Shown here one piece after another: positions 25,996 to 33,669 of a stretch of 43,359 nucleotides of DNA. The notes under the pieces are model-generated. The model saw nothing but the letters and a program-made list of their open reading frames with translations, was not told the origin of the DNA and searched no databases. The stretch is from Maritimibacter sp. REDSEA-S28_B5. Lineage in GTDB: Bacteria > Pseudomonadota > Alphaproteobacteria > Rhodobacterales > Rhodobacteraceae. The position numbers were made by a program, and so were the translations under genes. The stretch covers positions 1 to 43,359 of the forward strand of contig LUOO01000087.1 of assembly GCA_001626765.1 (NCBI GenBank), in the 5' to 3' direction. Every line of letters begins with the position of its first letter. Within the stretch, counting starts at the first letter, position 1.

Positions 25996-26505
25996 ATGCC
26001 GCTGCTTCTGTTGTTCATCGCGATCCCGCTGATCGAGATCGGCCTGTTCATTCAGGTCGGTGGGCTCATCGGCCTGTGGCCGACGCTCCTCATTGTTCTG
26101 GTGACGGCGATCATCGGCTCCTATCTCGTGAAACAGCAGGGGCTCCAGGCGCTCAACCAGGTGGCCGACAGCTTCAACAGGTTGCGCAATCCCGCCGAAC
26201 CCATGGCGCATGGCGCCATGATCCTGCTCGCAGGCGCGCTATTGCTGACGCCCGGGTTCTTTACCGACACGGTCGGTTTCCTGCTCCTTGTGCCGGGCAT
26301 CCGGTCCTGGGCGTTTCGCGAGCTTCGCAAGCGGGTGAACGTGCAGTCGAGCTTCACCGTTCACGGCAACATGGGAGGACGCGACTTCCACGCCGGTCCC
26401 ACGCGCGACGACAGCGTGATCGACGGCGAGTTCGAGGATGTCACGCAGGACAAACGCCCGACGCATCAGGTTCCCAAGGGTCCGTCAGGCTGGACCAAAC
26501 ACTGA
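25996..26505 (+). CDS. fxsA: FxsA family membrane protein
   Basis: A 169-residue inner-membrane protein with three or four hydrophobic segments (MPLLLLFIAIPLIEIGLFIQVGG, LWPTLLIVLVTAIIGSYLV, AMILLAGALLLTPGFFTDTVGFLLLVPGIR). The GALLLTPGFFTDTxGFLLLxPxxR motif defines the FxsA family (E. coli suppressor of F exclusion of phage T7). The hydrophilic C-terminus is alphaproteobacterial in style. ATG 25996 has GAGAGGAAA upstream. The gene end overlaps the convergent idi gene by 21 bases. Confidence 0.93.
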   Translation: MPLLLLFIAIPLIEIGLFIQVGGLIGLWPTLLIVLVTAIIGSYLVKQQGLQALNQVADSFNRLRNPAEPMAHGAMILLAGALLLTPGFFTDTVGFLLLVPGIRSWAFRELRKRVNVQSSFTVHGNMGGRDFHAGPTRDDSVIDGEFEDVTQDKRPTHQVPKGPSGWTKH

Positions 26506-27006
26506 CAGTTTGTGATCGGCGAGGTAGATCCTGAGCCAGGGCGTGAACCGCTCGGGGTGTTCTGCGACCTCGGTTTCCAGCGCGGCCAGTCCGATCCAGC
26601 GCACCCCGTCGACCTCGTCCGGGTTCAAATGCAGGGTAGGGCGATGATCCGTCGTCACGAGAAACAGATCGACCACCTCGTGTTCGATCATGCCGCCCCC
26701 GACCTCGGCGCGGTATTCGATCTGGTCCTTCCACACGGGCGACACGCCGGTGATGCCCAGCTCCTCGTCCAACCGGCGATTTGCGCAGTCGACCGGCGCC
26801 TCGTCCCAGCGCGGATGGGTGCAACAGGTGTTCGCCCATAGCCCCGGTGTGTGATATTTTCCCGCCGCCCGCTGCTGGATCAGGATTTCGTCCTCATGGA
26901 CGAGAAACACCGACACCGCACGGTGCCTGAGGCCCTCGGTATGAGCAGTCAGTTTCTCGACTGGCGTGAGCGTGCCGTCGACCCATGTGGGGATCATGTC
27001 TTTCAT
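26485..27006 (-). CDS. idi: Isopentenyl-diphosphate delta-isomerase, type I
   Basis: A 173-residue Nudix-fold enzyme interconverting IPP and DMAPP. The catalytic Cys is in LWANTCCTHPRWDE and the Glu in MIEHEVVDLFLV; RLDEELGI belongs to the Nudix helix. I start at ATG 27006 (MKDMIPTWVDGTLTP), leaving the normal family length; ATG 26997 is also possible. Type I Idi is optional in DXP-pathway bacteria and in Rhodobacterales is often tied to carotenoid or photosynthesis genes. Here it stands alone between fxsA and secB. No recognisable ribosome-binding site is close to 27006. Confidence 0.92.
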   Translation of the reverse strand: MKDMIPTWVDGTLTPVEKLTAHTEGLRHRAVSVFLVHEDEILIQQRAAGKYHTPGLWANTCCTHPRWDEAPVDCANRRLDEELGITGVSPVWKDQIEYRAEVGGGMIEHEVVDLFLVTTDHRPTLHLNPDEVDGVRWIGLAALETEVAEHPERFTPWLRIYLADHKLSVFGPA

Positions 27007-27137
27007 GGCGCTGCTGATACCCGCAGCGCCCGATCTTGGGAAGGCTCGAATAAACCGGTCCAAAGGGTGTCGGGGCGTTGAGGCTCGCCTGTGTTCCTGA
27101 TAAAAAACCGCGACCTTTGAATTTTGGGAGTTACAAA

Positions 27138-27650
27138 ATGGCTGATGAAGCGCAAGCCCCGACGGGCGCCGTCGCACAACCGGGCGCAGGGCAGGGGATC
27201 GTCATGCGCATCCTCGGGCAATACATCCGTGACATGTCCTTCGAGAACATTCTCGTGCAGAAGGGCGTTCAGGGCGAAATCCAGCCCGACCTCACGGTCG
27301 AGGTGGCGCTGGACGCGAAGAAGCGGACGGTCGAGAACCAGTATGAGGTGCTCACGAAATACAAGGTGACCTCCAAGGCCAAGGATTCGGGCGCGCAACT
27401 GTTCATCCTCGAACTGGAATACGCCGGGCTCTTTCACATCGAGAACGTGCCGGAAGACCAGATGCACCCCTTCCTGCTGATCGAATGTCCCCGGCAGCTG
27501 TTCCCCTTCGCGCGCCGGATCGTCTCGGACATCACGCGCGACGGTGGTTTCCCGCCAGTGAACCTCGACAACGTGGATTTCGTCGCGATCTACCGCAACG
27601 AAGTGGCGCGTCGGCAGCAGGCACAGGCCGCGCAGGCGCAGCCGAACTGA
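27138..27650 (+). CDS. secB: Protein-export chaperone SecB
   Basis: A 170-residue SecB, the tetrameric cytosolic chaperone that holds preproteins unfolded and passes them to SecA. The core runs from QYIRDMSFENILVQKG through DSGAQLFILELEYAGLFHIENVPEDQMHPFLLIECPRQLFPFARRIVSDITRDGGFPPVNLDNVDF. The C-terminus is alanine/glutamine-rich. ATG 27138 has TTGGGAG 7 nt upstream. A strong intrinsic terminator follows the gene. Confidence 0.96.
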   Translation: MADEAQAPTGAVAQPGAGQGIVMRILGQYIRDMSFENILVQKGVQGEIQPDLTVEVALDAKKRTVENQYEVLTKYKVTSKAKDSGAQLFILELEYAGLFHIENVPEDQMHPFLLIECPRQLFPFARRIVSDITRDGGFPPVNLDNVDFVAIYRNEVARRQQAQAAQAQPN

Positions 27651-27672
27651 TCGGTCTGGATCAGGCGATATG

Positions 27673-27706
27673 AACGCGGTCCCTTGGGGCCGCGTTTTGT
27701 TTTTGT
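27673..27706 (+). terminator. Rho-independent terminator of secB
   Basis: AACGCGG (27673-27679) pairs with CCGCGTT (27690-27696), with CCC/GGG extending the stem around a small loop, followed by TTTTGTTTTTG. It lies 22 bp after the secB stop codon and has all features of an intrinsic terminator on the plus strand. Confidence 0.85.
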
Positions 27707-27725
27707 GGGGTGAGTGAAGGGGCGT

Positions 27726-27768
27726 CAAGGATTCCGGGATTCCAGAATTCTAGAATCCTGGAATCTTG
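27726..27768. repeat. 43-nt near-perfect inverted repeat between secB and dnaQ
   Basis: The segment is built from ATTCC/GGAAT units arranged as an inverted repeat. CAAGGATTCC and GGGATTCCAGAATT on the left face AGAATCCTGGAATCTTG on the right, centred on AGAATTCT. One base is bulged, one position is G-T and one is C-A. It lies after the secB terminator and before the convergent end of dnaQ. Either strand could form a long hairpin. Role unknown. Confidence 0.7.
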
Positions 27769-27817
27769 CAGGTATCTGATATCCTTACGGAAAATCTGCG
27801 TCGGTTAGCGGAAGGTG

Positions 27818-28516
27818 TTAATTCGGGGCGAATTTCTTCCAGATCGCCTTGTCGCCGAGCTTCTCGACAAAGGCGTCATGGGCGGCGCGCTCCTCGTCGG
27901 TGATCCGGGAGGCGAGCGCCTTGGGTCGCGGGCGCGGGCGCCATGTCTCATCCGGCACCTTCGCCTCGGTCTGTTTCTCGCCGCCGCCCAGAACGAGGTC
28001 CGGCTGACGCCCGCCGATCAGCTCCAGATAAACATCGGCCAGAATTTCGCTGTCGAGCAGCGCCCCGTGCAGGGTGCGGTGCGCGTTGTCGATTCCATAG
28101 CGGCGGCACAGCGCGTCGAGCGAATTGCCCGCACCGGGGAATTTCTTGCGCGCGATGAGCAGCGTGTCGATCGCCCGTTCCATGGGGATCTGCGGCTTGT
28201 TGCACCAGCCCAGTTCGGCATTCAGGAACGGCACGTCGAAGCCCGCGTTGTGGATGACCAGTTTGTCGGTGCCGATGAAGTCGAGGAAATCCTGCGCGAT
28301 CTCCTTGAAGGTCGGAAAATCCTTCAGGAACTCGGCGGACAACCCATGCACCGCGAACGCCCCCTCGGGCATGTCGCGTTCGGGATTGATATACTGATGA
28401 TAAGTCCGGCCCGTCGGCATGTGGTTGATCAGCTCGACGCAGCCGATCTCGACCATGCGGTCCCCGGTCTTGGGGTCGAAACCCGTCGTCTCGGTGTCCA
28501 TCACGATCTCACGCAT
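27818..28516 (-). CDS. dnaQ: DNA polymerase III epsilon subunit
   Basis: A 232-residue proofreading 3'-5' exonuclease. The DEDDh residues are in [26 protein letters not shown] and [17 protein letters not shown]. The C-terminal ~50 residues would bind the alpha subunit. The start overlaps the coaE stop by 8 bases, so dnaQ is translated with the coaE-aroE-maf operon; a maf-aroE-coaE-dnaQ order near the origin is widespread in alphaproteobacteria. Confidence 0.96.
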   Translation of the reverse strand: MREIVMDTETTGFDPKTGDRMVEIGCVELINHMPTGRTYHQYINPERDMPEGAFAVHGLSAEFLKDFPTFKEIAQDFLDFIGTDKLVIHNAGFDVPFLNAELGWCNKPQIPMERAIDTLLIARKKFPGAGNSLDALCRRYGIDNAHRTLHGALLDSEILADVYLELIGGRQPDLVLGGGEKQTEAKVPDETWRPRPRPKALASRITDEERAAHDAFVEKLGDKAIWKKFAPN

Positions 28517-29099
28517 TCATCTTGCTCCTTATGTCGGCAAGGACAGACTGCACCCCGGCCCGCGCCCCGTCCATGGTCAGGGTTTCGATCACGTAATCGG
28601 CCTGCGCCCTTTTTTCGGCATCCGGCATCTGTTTCGACAGGATCGTCGCGAAGGTCGCCTCGTCCATCGTGCCCCGCGCAAGCACCCGTTCGCGTTGCAC
28701 CTCGGGCGGGGCCGAGACGACGACCACCGCATCGACCAGATTGCGCCCGCTGCCCTCGAGCAGAAGCGGGATATCGAGCAGCACGATGTCAGCGTCCGTC
28801 TCCGCCAGAAACGCCGTCCGGTCGGCGGCGACGAGGGGGTGAACGATGGACTCAATCTGCTTGAGCGCACCAGGATCTGCCGCAATCCACGCCTTGAGGC
28901 GCGGACGACTGACCGCACCATCCTCGATTACATCGGGGTTCGCCGCGCGCATCGGCTCGACCGCCGCGCCGCCCGGCGCGTAAAGCCGATGCACCGCCGC
29001 GTCCGCGTCCCAGATCGCGACGCCTTCCTCCGCGAACATCTGCGCGGTGGTGGATTTGCCCATGCCGATGGAGCCGGTCAGGCCGATGACGAAACTCAT
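28509..29099 (-). CDS. coaE: Dephospho-CoA kinase
   Basis: A 196-residue P-loop kinase catalysing the last step of coenzyme A synthesis. Walker A is [12 protein letters not shown] at residues 6-17. [16 protein letters not shown] and [13 protein letters not shown] are the substrate-binding and lid-proximal motifs of CoaE. The start overlaps aroE by ATGA. All expected residues are present, unlike the neighbouring aroE. Confidence 0.96.
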   Translation of the reverse strand: MSFVIGLTGSIGMGKSTTAQMFAEEGVAIWDADAAVHRLYAPGGAAVEPMRAANPDVIEDGAVSRPRLKAWIAADPGALKQIESIVHPLVAADRTAFLAETDADIVLLDIPLLLEGSGRNLVDAVVVVSAPPEVQRERVLARGTMDEATFATILSKQMPDAEKRAQADYVIETLTMDGARAGVQSVLADIRSKMNA

Positions 29100-29929
29100 G
29101 CGATGGCCGCCTGTCGTGCCGCGTCGTCCAGGGGTGGGCGCACGCCGAACCAGCGTTCAAAGCTCGGCGCCGCCTGACACAGGAGCATCCCGACCCCATC
29201 GGCGAGGTAGGCGCCATAGGTCGCGGCCTGCCGCAGGAACCTTGTGTCCGGCGGGTCGATAACCAGATCGCTGGCCGCCGCACCGGGCATGAGACCATCC
29301 ATAGGCACGCGAAACTCCGAAGCACCCGCCGACCCGAGCGGTGTTGCGTTCACCACGAGCATCGCCCCGTCCGAGATGTTGCCAGCCTTGAGCCAGTCAT
29401 GAACCTCGATGCGGGTGCCGAACTCGGACCGCAGGTTGTCGGCACGGGGGCGGGTGCGCGCAGTGAGGCGGATCTGTTCCACGCCGACCTCAAGCAGCGC
29501 CGCGATCACCACCCGCGCGGCGCGACCCGATCCGAACACGGCAGCCGGCCCCGCCTTGGGGTTCCAGCCCGGCACGGATTGGCGCAGGTTTTCGACGAAC
29601 CCGTACCCATCTGTATTGTCGGCGTGGATCTTGCCGTCCTTGCGAAAGATGATCGTATTCGCGGCGGACATGAGCGCGGCGCGATCGGTAATGATGTCCG
29701 CGTGGTCCAGAACGCGCTTCTGGTAGGTCGCGCTCACATGCAGCCCGGCGAAGCCTGCCTTGGGCAGGGCCGCGATGACCTCGCCGATATCATCCCCTTC
29801 GACCTCGAGCGGAAGGTAGCGCCCAGCGGTGCCCGTCGCCCAGAGCCAGTAGTCGAAGAGGGCGGGCAGGCGGCTCGTCTCGCCGGGGGCGAGCAGGATG
29901 GCGGCGACCGGAGGCCCGGAACGGTTCAT
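29096..29929 (-). CDS. aroE: Degenerate shikimate dehydrogenase-like protein (AroE family)
   Basis: A 277-residue protein that aligns along its whole length with AroE and sits in the usual maf-aroE-coaE-dnaQ position, but has changed the active site. The shikimate-binding SRSP motif reads SRLP (S19-P22). The catalytic segment NVTIPHKE reads HVSATYQK (64-71), so the catalytic lysine position holds Gln70 and a Lys follows one residue later. NTDGYGF (D107) is kept. The NADP-binding GAGGAAR reads GSGRAAR, and the C-terminal DGLGMLLHQA reads DGVGMLLCQA. The frame is open with overlapping start and stop to both neighbours, so it is still expressed, but ordinary shikimate dehydrogenase activity is doubtful. 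Confidence 0.8.
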   Translation of the reverse strand: MNRSGPPVAAILLAPGETSRLPALFDYWLWATGTAGRYLPLEVEGDDIGEVIAALPKAGFAGLHVSATYQKRVLDHADIITDRAALMSAANTIIFRKDGKIHADNTDGYGFVENLRQSVPGWNPKAGPAAVFGSGRAARVVIAALLEVGVEQIRLTARTRPRADNLRSEFGTRIEVHDWLKAGNISDGAMLVVNATPLGSAGASEFRVPMDGLMPGAAASDLVIDPPDTRFLRQAATYGAYLADGVGMLLCQAAPSFERWFGVRPPLDDAARQAAIA

Positions 29930-30519
29930 GTCGGCAAATCTCCCCTCACGATGAGATAGGAGATGAGTTCGGTCAGCGGCAACCCCAGAACGTTGAAGTA
30001 ATCGCCCGCGACCTGGGTAAAGAGGCGAACGCCCTCTTCCTCGAGCTTGTAGGCCCCGACCGAATGACGGATGCTCTCCCAGTTCCGGGTGACGTAATCG
30101 TCTATGTAGGCCGACGACAGCACCCGCATCTGCATCCGCACAACTCCGACGTGCCGCCAGACCGGCTCGCCGTCGTGATAGATCACGGCGGCAGACAGCA
30201 GCCTGTGCGTCTTGCCCGATAGCGCTGCGAGTTGGTCGCGCGCCATATCGGGCGTCTCCGGTTTGGTCAGGATCACGCGATCCAGTTCCGCGATCTGATC
30301 GCAACCAAGGGTCAGCGCATCCAGGTGTTTCATCCCGACCTTGCGCGCCTTGTATTCGGCCAGCGCGTCGGCCACGTCGCGGGGCGAGGCCTCTTCCGCC
30401 GCCAGACCGGCCCGGATCGCCTCTTCATCGACTCGCGCGACCTGAACCTCGTGGGCGATGCCCGCGTTGGTCAGAAGCTGCGATCGGATCTGGGAGCCGG
30501 ACGCAAGGATGAGGCGCAT
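29926..30519 (-). CDS. maf: Maf family nucleotide pyrophosphatase
   Basis: A 197-residue Maf protein; these hydrolyse non-canonical or methylated nucleoside triphosphates to monophosphates. Signatures: RLILASGSQIRSQLL at the N-terminus, TLGCDQIAEL with the active-site Asp, LSGKTHRLLSAAVI and GAYKLEEEGVRLFTQVAGDYFNVLGLPL. The segment LASGSQ replaces the more frequent LASxSP. ATG 30519 has AAGG 8 nt upstream. It is the first gene left of the putative origin and heads the maf-aroE-coaE-dnaQ run. Confidence 0.92.
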   Translation of the reverse strand: MRLILASGSQIRSQLLTNAGIAHEVQVARVDEEAIRAGLAAEEASPRDVADALAEYKARKVGMKHLDALTLGCDQIAELDRVILTKPETPDMARDQLAALSGKTHRLLSAAVIYHDGEPVWRHVGVVRMQMRVLSSAYIDDYVTRNWESIRHSVGAYKLEEEGVRLFTQVAGDYFNVLGLPLTELISYLIVRGDLPT

Positions 30520-30703
30520 GTGGGGAACCTTGTGGAAAGTCTCGTTATGTTCCGACTTATGCGATTGTGGGTGAAGGGGTGTAAATCCCGGGTTCGGCAC
30601 AACCCGCGGGTTTCTGCCCATTTCGCGCCGGGTCGCTCAACACGGGACAAGCAAATTTCGGGGTCCGGGGGGCAAGATTCCCCCCTGTGCTTTATGCCCG
30701 CGG

Positions 30704-30717
30704 TTATCAACAGGTTG
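30704..30717 (+). promoter_or_regulatory. DnaA-box variant overlapping an IHF-consensus site
   Basis: TTATCAACA (30704-30712) differs from the DnaA consensus TTATCCACA at one position. Starting one base later, TATCAACAGGTTG (30705-30717) matches WATCAANNNNTTR completely. DnaA and IHF could therefore compete here, as proposed for other alphaproteobacterial origins. Confidence 0.6.
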
Positions 30718-30793
30718 ATTTCCGATTAAGTCACTGAAATACATTGTGTTTTCCGGGTGAACTCGCGAAATAAGCGCGTTTGTCCTCTGCAGG

Positions 30794-30809
30794 TTATCCG
30801 CGTGGATAA
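30794..30809. promoter_or_regulatory. Inverted pair of DnaA-like boxes
   Basis: TTATCCGCG on the plus strand (30794-30802) and TTATCCACG on the minus strand (30809-30801) overlap by two bases and form the palindrome TTATCC-GCGT-GGATAA. The second differs from TTATCCACA only at the last base. Confidence 0.65.
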
Positions 30810-30835
30810 GCATCGGGACAACCTCGTAATCCCCA

Positions 30836-30844
30836 GTATCCACA
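30836..30844 (+). promoter_or_regulatory. DnaA-like box beside the AT tract
   Basis: GTATCCACA differs from TTATCCACA only at the first base. It lies 5 bp from the AT-rich run 30849-30897, the usual arrangement of a DnaA box next to the unwinding element. Confidence 0.6.
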
Positions 30845-30954
30845 GGGCCTACATACCTACTAAAACCTTTTCTCTTTCTTTTCTTTATTAAGAAAGAAGG
30901 ATGATCAACGGTTAACGGGAAACCTTGCAAAGAAGCCGGAGAACCCTGTTTTGA

Positions 30955-30983
30955 TTGACTCGCGGGATGCTTGCCCCTATATC
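30955..30983 (+). promoter_or_regulatory. Promoter of rho
   Basis: TTGACT (30955-30960), exactly 17 bp and TATATC (30978-30983) form a good sigma-70-type promoter. Transcription would start near 30990, giving an ~80-nt leader before rho. Confidence 0.7.
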
Positions 30984-31035
30984 CCGCCGCCAAGGGGCCG
31001 TCCGGCCCACCTGTTTCCCATTTCATGACATGACC

Positions 31036-31052
31036 AAGCGACAGGGTCGCTT
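31036..31052 (+). promoter_or_regulatory. Hairpin in the rho leader
   Basis: AAGCGAC (31036-31042) and GTCGCTT (31046-31052) form a perfect 7-bp stem with a 3-nt loop, ending 18 bp before the rho start codon. It could affect ribosome binding or autoregulated termination of rho (inference). Confidence 0.5.
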
Positions 31053-31070
31053 TGTCCATTGGTGACTTCC

Positions 31071-32339
31071 ATGACCGAACGCCTGAACCTTGCCGATCTC
31101 AAGGCACAAAGTCCCAAGGACCTCCTTGCCCTCGCCGAGGAGCTGGAGATCGAGAATGCCTCGACCATGCGCAAGGGCGAGATGATGTTCCAGATCCTTC
31201 AGGCAAGGGCCGAGGATGGATGGGACATTGGTGGGGATGGCGTGCTCGAGGTGCTGCAGGACGGCTTTGGTTTCCTGCGCTCGCCCGAGGCGAACTATCT
31301 GCCCGGTCCCGACGACATCTACATGTCGCCCGACATGATCCGGAAGCATTCGCTGCGCACCGGCGACACGGTCGAGGGCGTCATCGCGGCGCCGGGCGAG
31401 AACGAGAACTACTTCGCCATCACCGAGGTCGAGAAGATCAACTTCACCGATCCCGAGATTGCACGGCACAAGGTCGCCTTCGACAACCTGACTCCGCTGC
31501 ATCCCGACGAGCGTCTCAAGATGGAACTGGACGATCCGACGGTCAAGGACCGCTCGGCGCGGATCATCGACCTCGTGGCGCCTATCGGCAAAGGCCAGCG
31601 GTCGCTGATCGTCGCGCCGCCGCGGACCGGTAAGACCGTGCTGATGCAGAACATCGCGCATTCGATCTCGGTCAATCACCCCGAGGTCTACCTGATCGTG
31701 CTGCTCATCGACGAGCGGCCCGAGGAAGTGACCGACATGAAGCGGTCGGTGAAGGGCGAGGTCGTCGCCTCGACCTTTGACGAACCGGCCTCGCGTCACG
31801 TGGCGGTGTCGGAAATGGTCATTGAAAAAGCCAAGCGCCTCGTCGAACACAAGCGCGACGTGGTCATCCTGCTCGACTCGATCACCCGCCTGGGCCGGGC
31901 GTTCAACACCGTGGTGCCGTCGTCGGGCAAAGTTCTCACCGGTGGTGTGGACGCCAACGCGCTCCAGCGCCCCAAGCGGTTCTTTGGTGCCGCGCGGAAT
32001 ATCGAAGAGGGCGGATCGCTGACCATCATCGCGACGGCGCTTATCGATACGGGATCGCGGATGGACGAAGTCATCTTCGAAGAATTCAAGGGCACGGGTA
32101 ACTCGGAACTGGTGCTGGATCGCAAGGTGTCCGACAAGCGGATCTTCCCGGCCATCGACATCCTCAAGTCCGGCACCCGGAAAGAGGAACTGCTGGTCGA
32201 TCCGAAAGACCTGCAAAAGACCTATGTCCTGCGCCGCATCCTGAACCCGATGGGCACGACAGACGCCATCGAGTTCCTGATCTCGAAACTCAAACAGACC
32301 AAGTCGAACGGCGAGTTCTTCGACTCGATGAATGCCTGA
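31071..32339 (+). CDS. rho: Transcription termination factor Rho
   Basis: A 422-residue hexameric RNA helicase. It begins [31 protein letters not shown] (Rho N-terminal helix bundle). The cold-shock-like RNA-binding domain follows ([31 protein letters not shown]), then the ATPase core with Walker [11 protein letters not shown], Walker [17 protein letters not shown], and the Q/R loops ([33 protein letters not shown]). The family's usual length is kept, with no insertion. ATG 31071 was chosen; the in-frame TTG 31059 has no better site. It is the first gene right of the putative origin, transcribed away from it. Confidence 0.97.
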   Translation: MTERLNLADLKAQSPKDLLALAEELEIENASTMRKGEMMFQILQARAEDGWDIGGDGVLEVLQDGFGFLRSPEANYLPGPDDIYMSPDMIRKHSLRTGDTVEGVIAAPGENENYFAITEVEKINFTDPEIARHKVAFDNLTPLHPDERLKMELDDPTVKDRSARIIDLVAPIGKGQRSLIVAPPRTGKTVLMQNIAHSISVNHPEVYLIVLLIDERPEEVTDMKRSVKGEVVASTFDEPASRHVAVSEMVIEKAKRLVEHKRDVVILLDSITRLGRAFNTVVPSSGKVLTGGVDANALQRPKRFFGAARNIEEGGSLTIIATALIDTGSRMDEVIFEEFKGTGNSELVLDRKVSDKRIFPAIDILKSGTRKEELLVDPKDLQKTYVLRRILNPMGTTDAIEFLISKLKQTKSNGEFFDSMNA

Positions 32340-32340
32340 T

Positions 32341-32358
32341 TTCTGTTTTAAAACAGAA
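32341..32358. promoter_or_regulatory. 18-bp perfect palindrome between rho and mnmE
   Basis: TTCTGTTTTAAAACAGAA is a perfect palindrome starting one base after the rho stop codon. Its right arm runs into AGAAGG, the ribosome-binding site of mnmE, so an RNA hairpin would partly hide it. No T-run follows, so it is not a standard terminator. Operator or translational control site are both possible. Confidence 0.6.
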
Positions 32359-32366
32359 GGTTAGAT

Positions 32367-33638
32367 ATGGATACGATCTTTGCTCTGGCCTCGGCACGGG
32401 GTAAGGCTGGCGTCGCGGTGGTCCGGATTTCCGGGCCATCTGCTTTTGTGGCCGGTCGCGTGATTGCGGGGTCGTTGCCGGAACCGCGGAAGTCTGCCTT
32501 GCGCGTGCTGCGTGGCGCCACTGGACCTATCGACGAGGCGCTTGTCCTGTCGTTTGAGGCGGGGCACAGCTTTACCGGCGAGGACGTGGTCGAGTTCCAG
32601 GTGCATGGGTCAGTGGCTGTCGCCAACGCGCTGCTGTCCGAGCTTGGCGGCCAGCCTGATCTGCGGCTGGCCGAACCTGGTGAATTCACCCGCCGTGCGC
32701 TTGAGAACGAACGTCTCGATCTGGCGCAGGTTGAAGGGCTGGCAGACCTGATCGAATCCGAGACCGAGGCACAGCGGGTTCAGGCCCTGCGCGTTTTGTC
32801 TGGCGTGCTGGGTCAGAAGGCCGAGGCCTGGCGGACCGATCTGATCCGGGCGGCGGCGCTGCTCGAGGCGACGATAGACTTCGCCGACGAGGATGTGCCG
32901 GTGGACGTGTCGCCCGAGGTGCTTGACCTGATCGACCGGACGATGGCGTCGCTGGAGAGTGAAGTTGCCGGATCGCGAATTTCCGAACGCATCCGCGACG
33001 GCTTTGAGGTGGCAATCGTGGGTGCGCCCAACGCTGGTAAGTCGACCTTGCTCAATGCTCTTGCGGGGCGCGAGGCGGCGATTACCTCCGAGGTCGCCGG
33101 CACGACACGGGACGTGATCGAGGTGCGGATGGAGCTTGCCGGTCTGCCAGTCACAATGCTCGACACGGCGGGTCTGCGCGAGACGGATGATGTGGTGGAA
33201 CGGCTCGGGGTGGAGAGGGCGCGGACCCGGGCCCTTGCCGCCGATCTTCGCATATTCCTGCTGTCCAGCGAGCCGCTGGATTTTGATCCGCTCGACGGGG
33301 ATATCGTTGTCGAGGGCAAAGCGGACATCACGGGGCGAGGCATCTCGGGCAAAACGGGCGAGGGCATCGACTACCTTGTCGAGCAGGTCGCGGCGGTTCT
33401 GTCGGAACGTGCGAGCCATGCCGGAACGGCGATCCGCGCCCGGCATCGTTTCGCCATGACTCACGCGCGTGAGGCTTTGGAAACCGCTCGAATCGAGGTA
33501 CAGAGCGGGTCCGAACGAAGCGAGCTGGCGGCCGAAGAATTATGGTCCGCCATCCGCGCACTTGATTCGCTGGTCGGGCGGGTCGATGTAGAGATGATCC
33601 TCGACGAGATTTTCGCCAGCTTCTGTCTGGGCAAATAA
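32367..33638 (+). CDS. mnmE: tRNA modification GTPase MnmE (TrmE)
   Basis: A 423-residue GTPase that, with MnmG, builds the (carboxymethyl)aminomethyl group on U34 of certain tRNAs. The N-terminal tetrahydrofolate-binding domain ([54 protein letters not shown]) precedes the G domain with GAPNAGKS (219-226) and [10 protein letters not shown]. The protein ends in CLGK, the variant of the C-terminal CxGK catalytic motif. ATG 32367 has GAAGG upstream, at the edge of a palindrome. It is followed 31 bp later by its partner gene mnmG. Confidence 0.97.
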   Translation: MDTIFALASARGKAGVAVVRISGPSAFVAGRVIAGSLPEPRKSALRVLRGATGPIDEALVLSFEAGHSFTGEDVVEFQVHGSVAVANALLSELGGQPDLRLAEPGEFTRRALENERLDLAQVEGLADLIESETEAQRVQALRVLSGVLGQKAEAWRTDLIRAAALLEATIDFADEDVPVDVSPEVLDLIDRTMASLESEVAGSRISERIRDGFEVAIVGAPNAGKSTLLNALAGREAAITSEVAGTTRDVIEVRMELAGLPVTMLDTAGLRETDDVVERLGVERARTRALAADLRIFLLSSEPLDFDPLDGDIVVEGKADITGRGISGKTGEGIDYLVEQVAAVLSERASHAGTAIRARHRFAMTHAREALETARIEVQSGSERSELAAEELWSAIRALDSLVGRVDVEMILDEIFASFCLGK

Positions 33639-33669
33639 CCGGCTGGGCAGGTGGGGCGCGGCTTTAACC

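Larger units (their letters stand above)
30590..30955. other. oriC: Probable chromosomal replication origin (oriC)
   Basis: The gene-free stretch 30520-31070 is the longest in the window. It contains several DnaA-box-like 9-mers (30704-30712, 30794-30802, 30801-30809 reversed, 30836-30844), a perfect IHF-consensus site (30705-30717), and an AT-rich, pyrimidine-rich tract at 30849-30897 suited to unwinding. Two GANTC sites (30676-30680, 30957-30961) could be CcrM methylation sites. GGGGGG-N7-CCCCCC (30667-30685) and GGGTT/AACCC dyads are also present. Genes on both sides are transcribed away from it, and rho-mnmE-mnmG-rsmG-parAB with two parS sites lies just to the right. Inferred from pattern and context; no replication data. 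Confidence 0.8.

Noticed and set aside
31011..31035. Short ATG frames in the rho leader as leader peptides
   Set aside because: They have no ribosome-binding site and no conserved feature that I can see.
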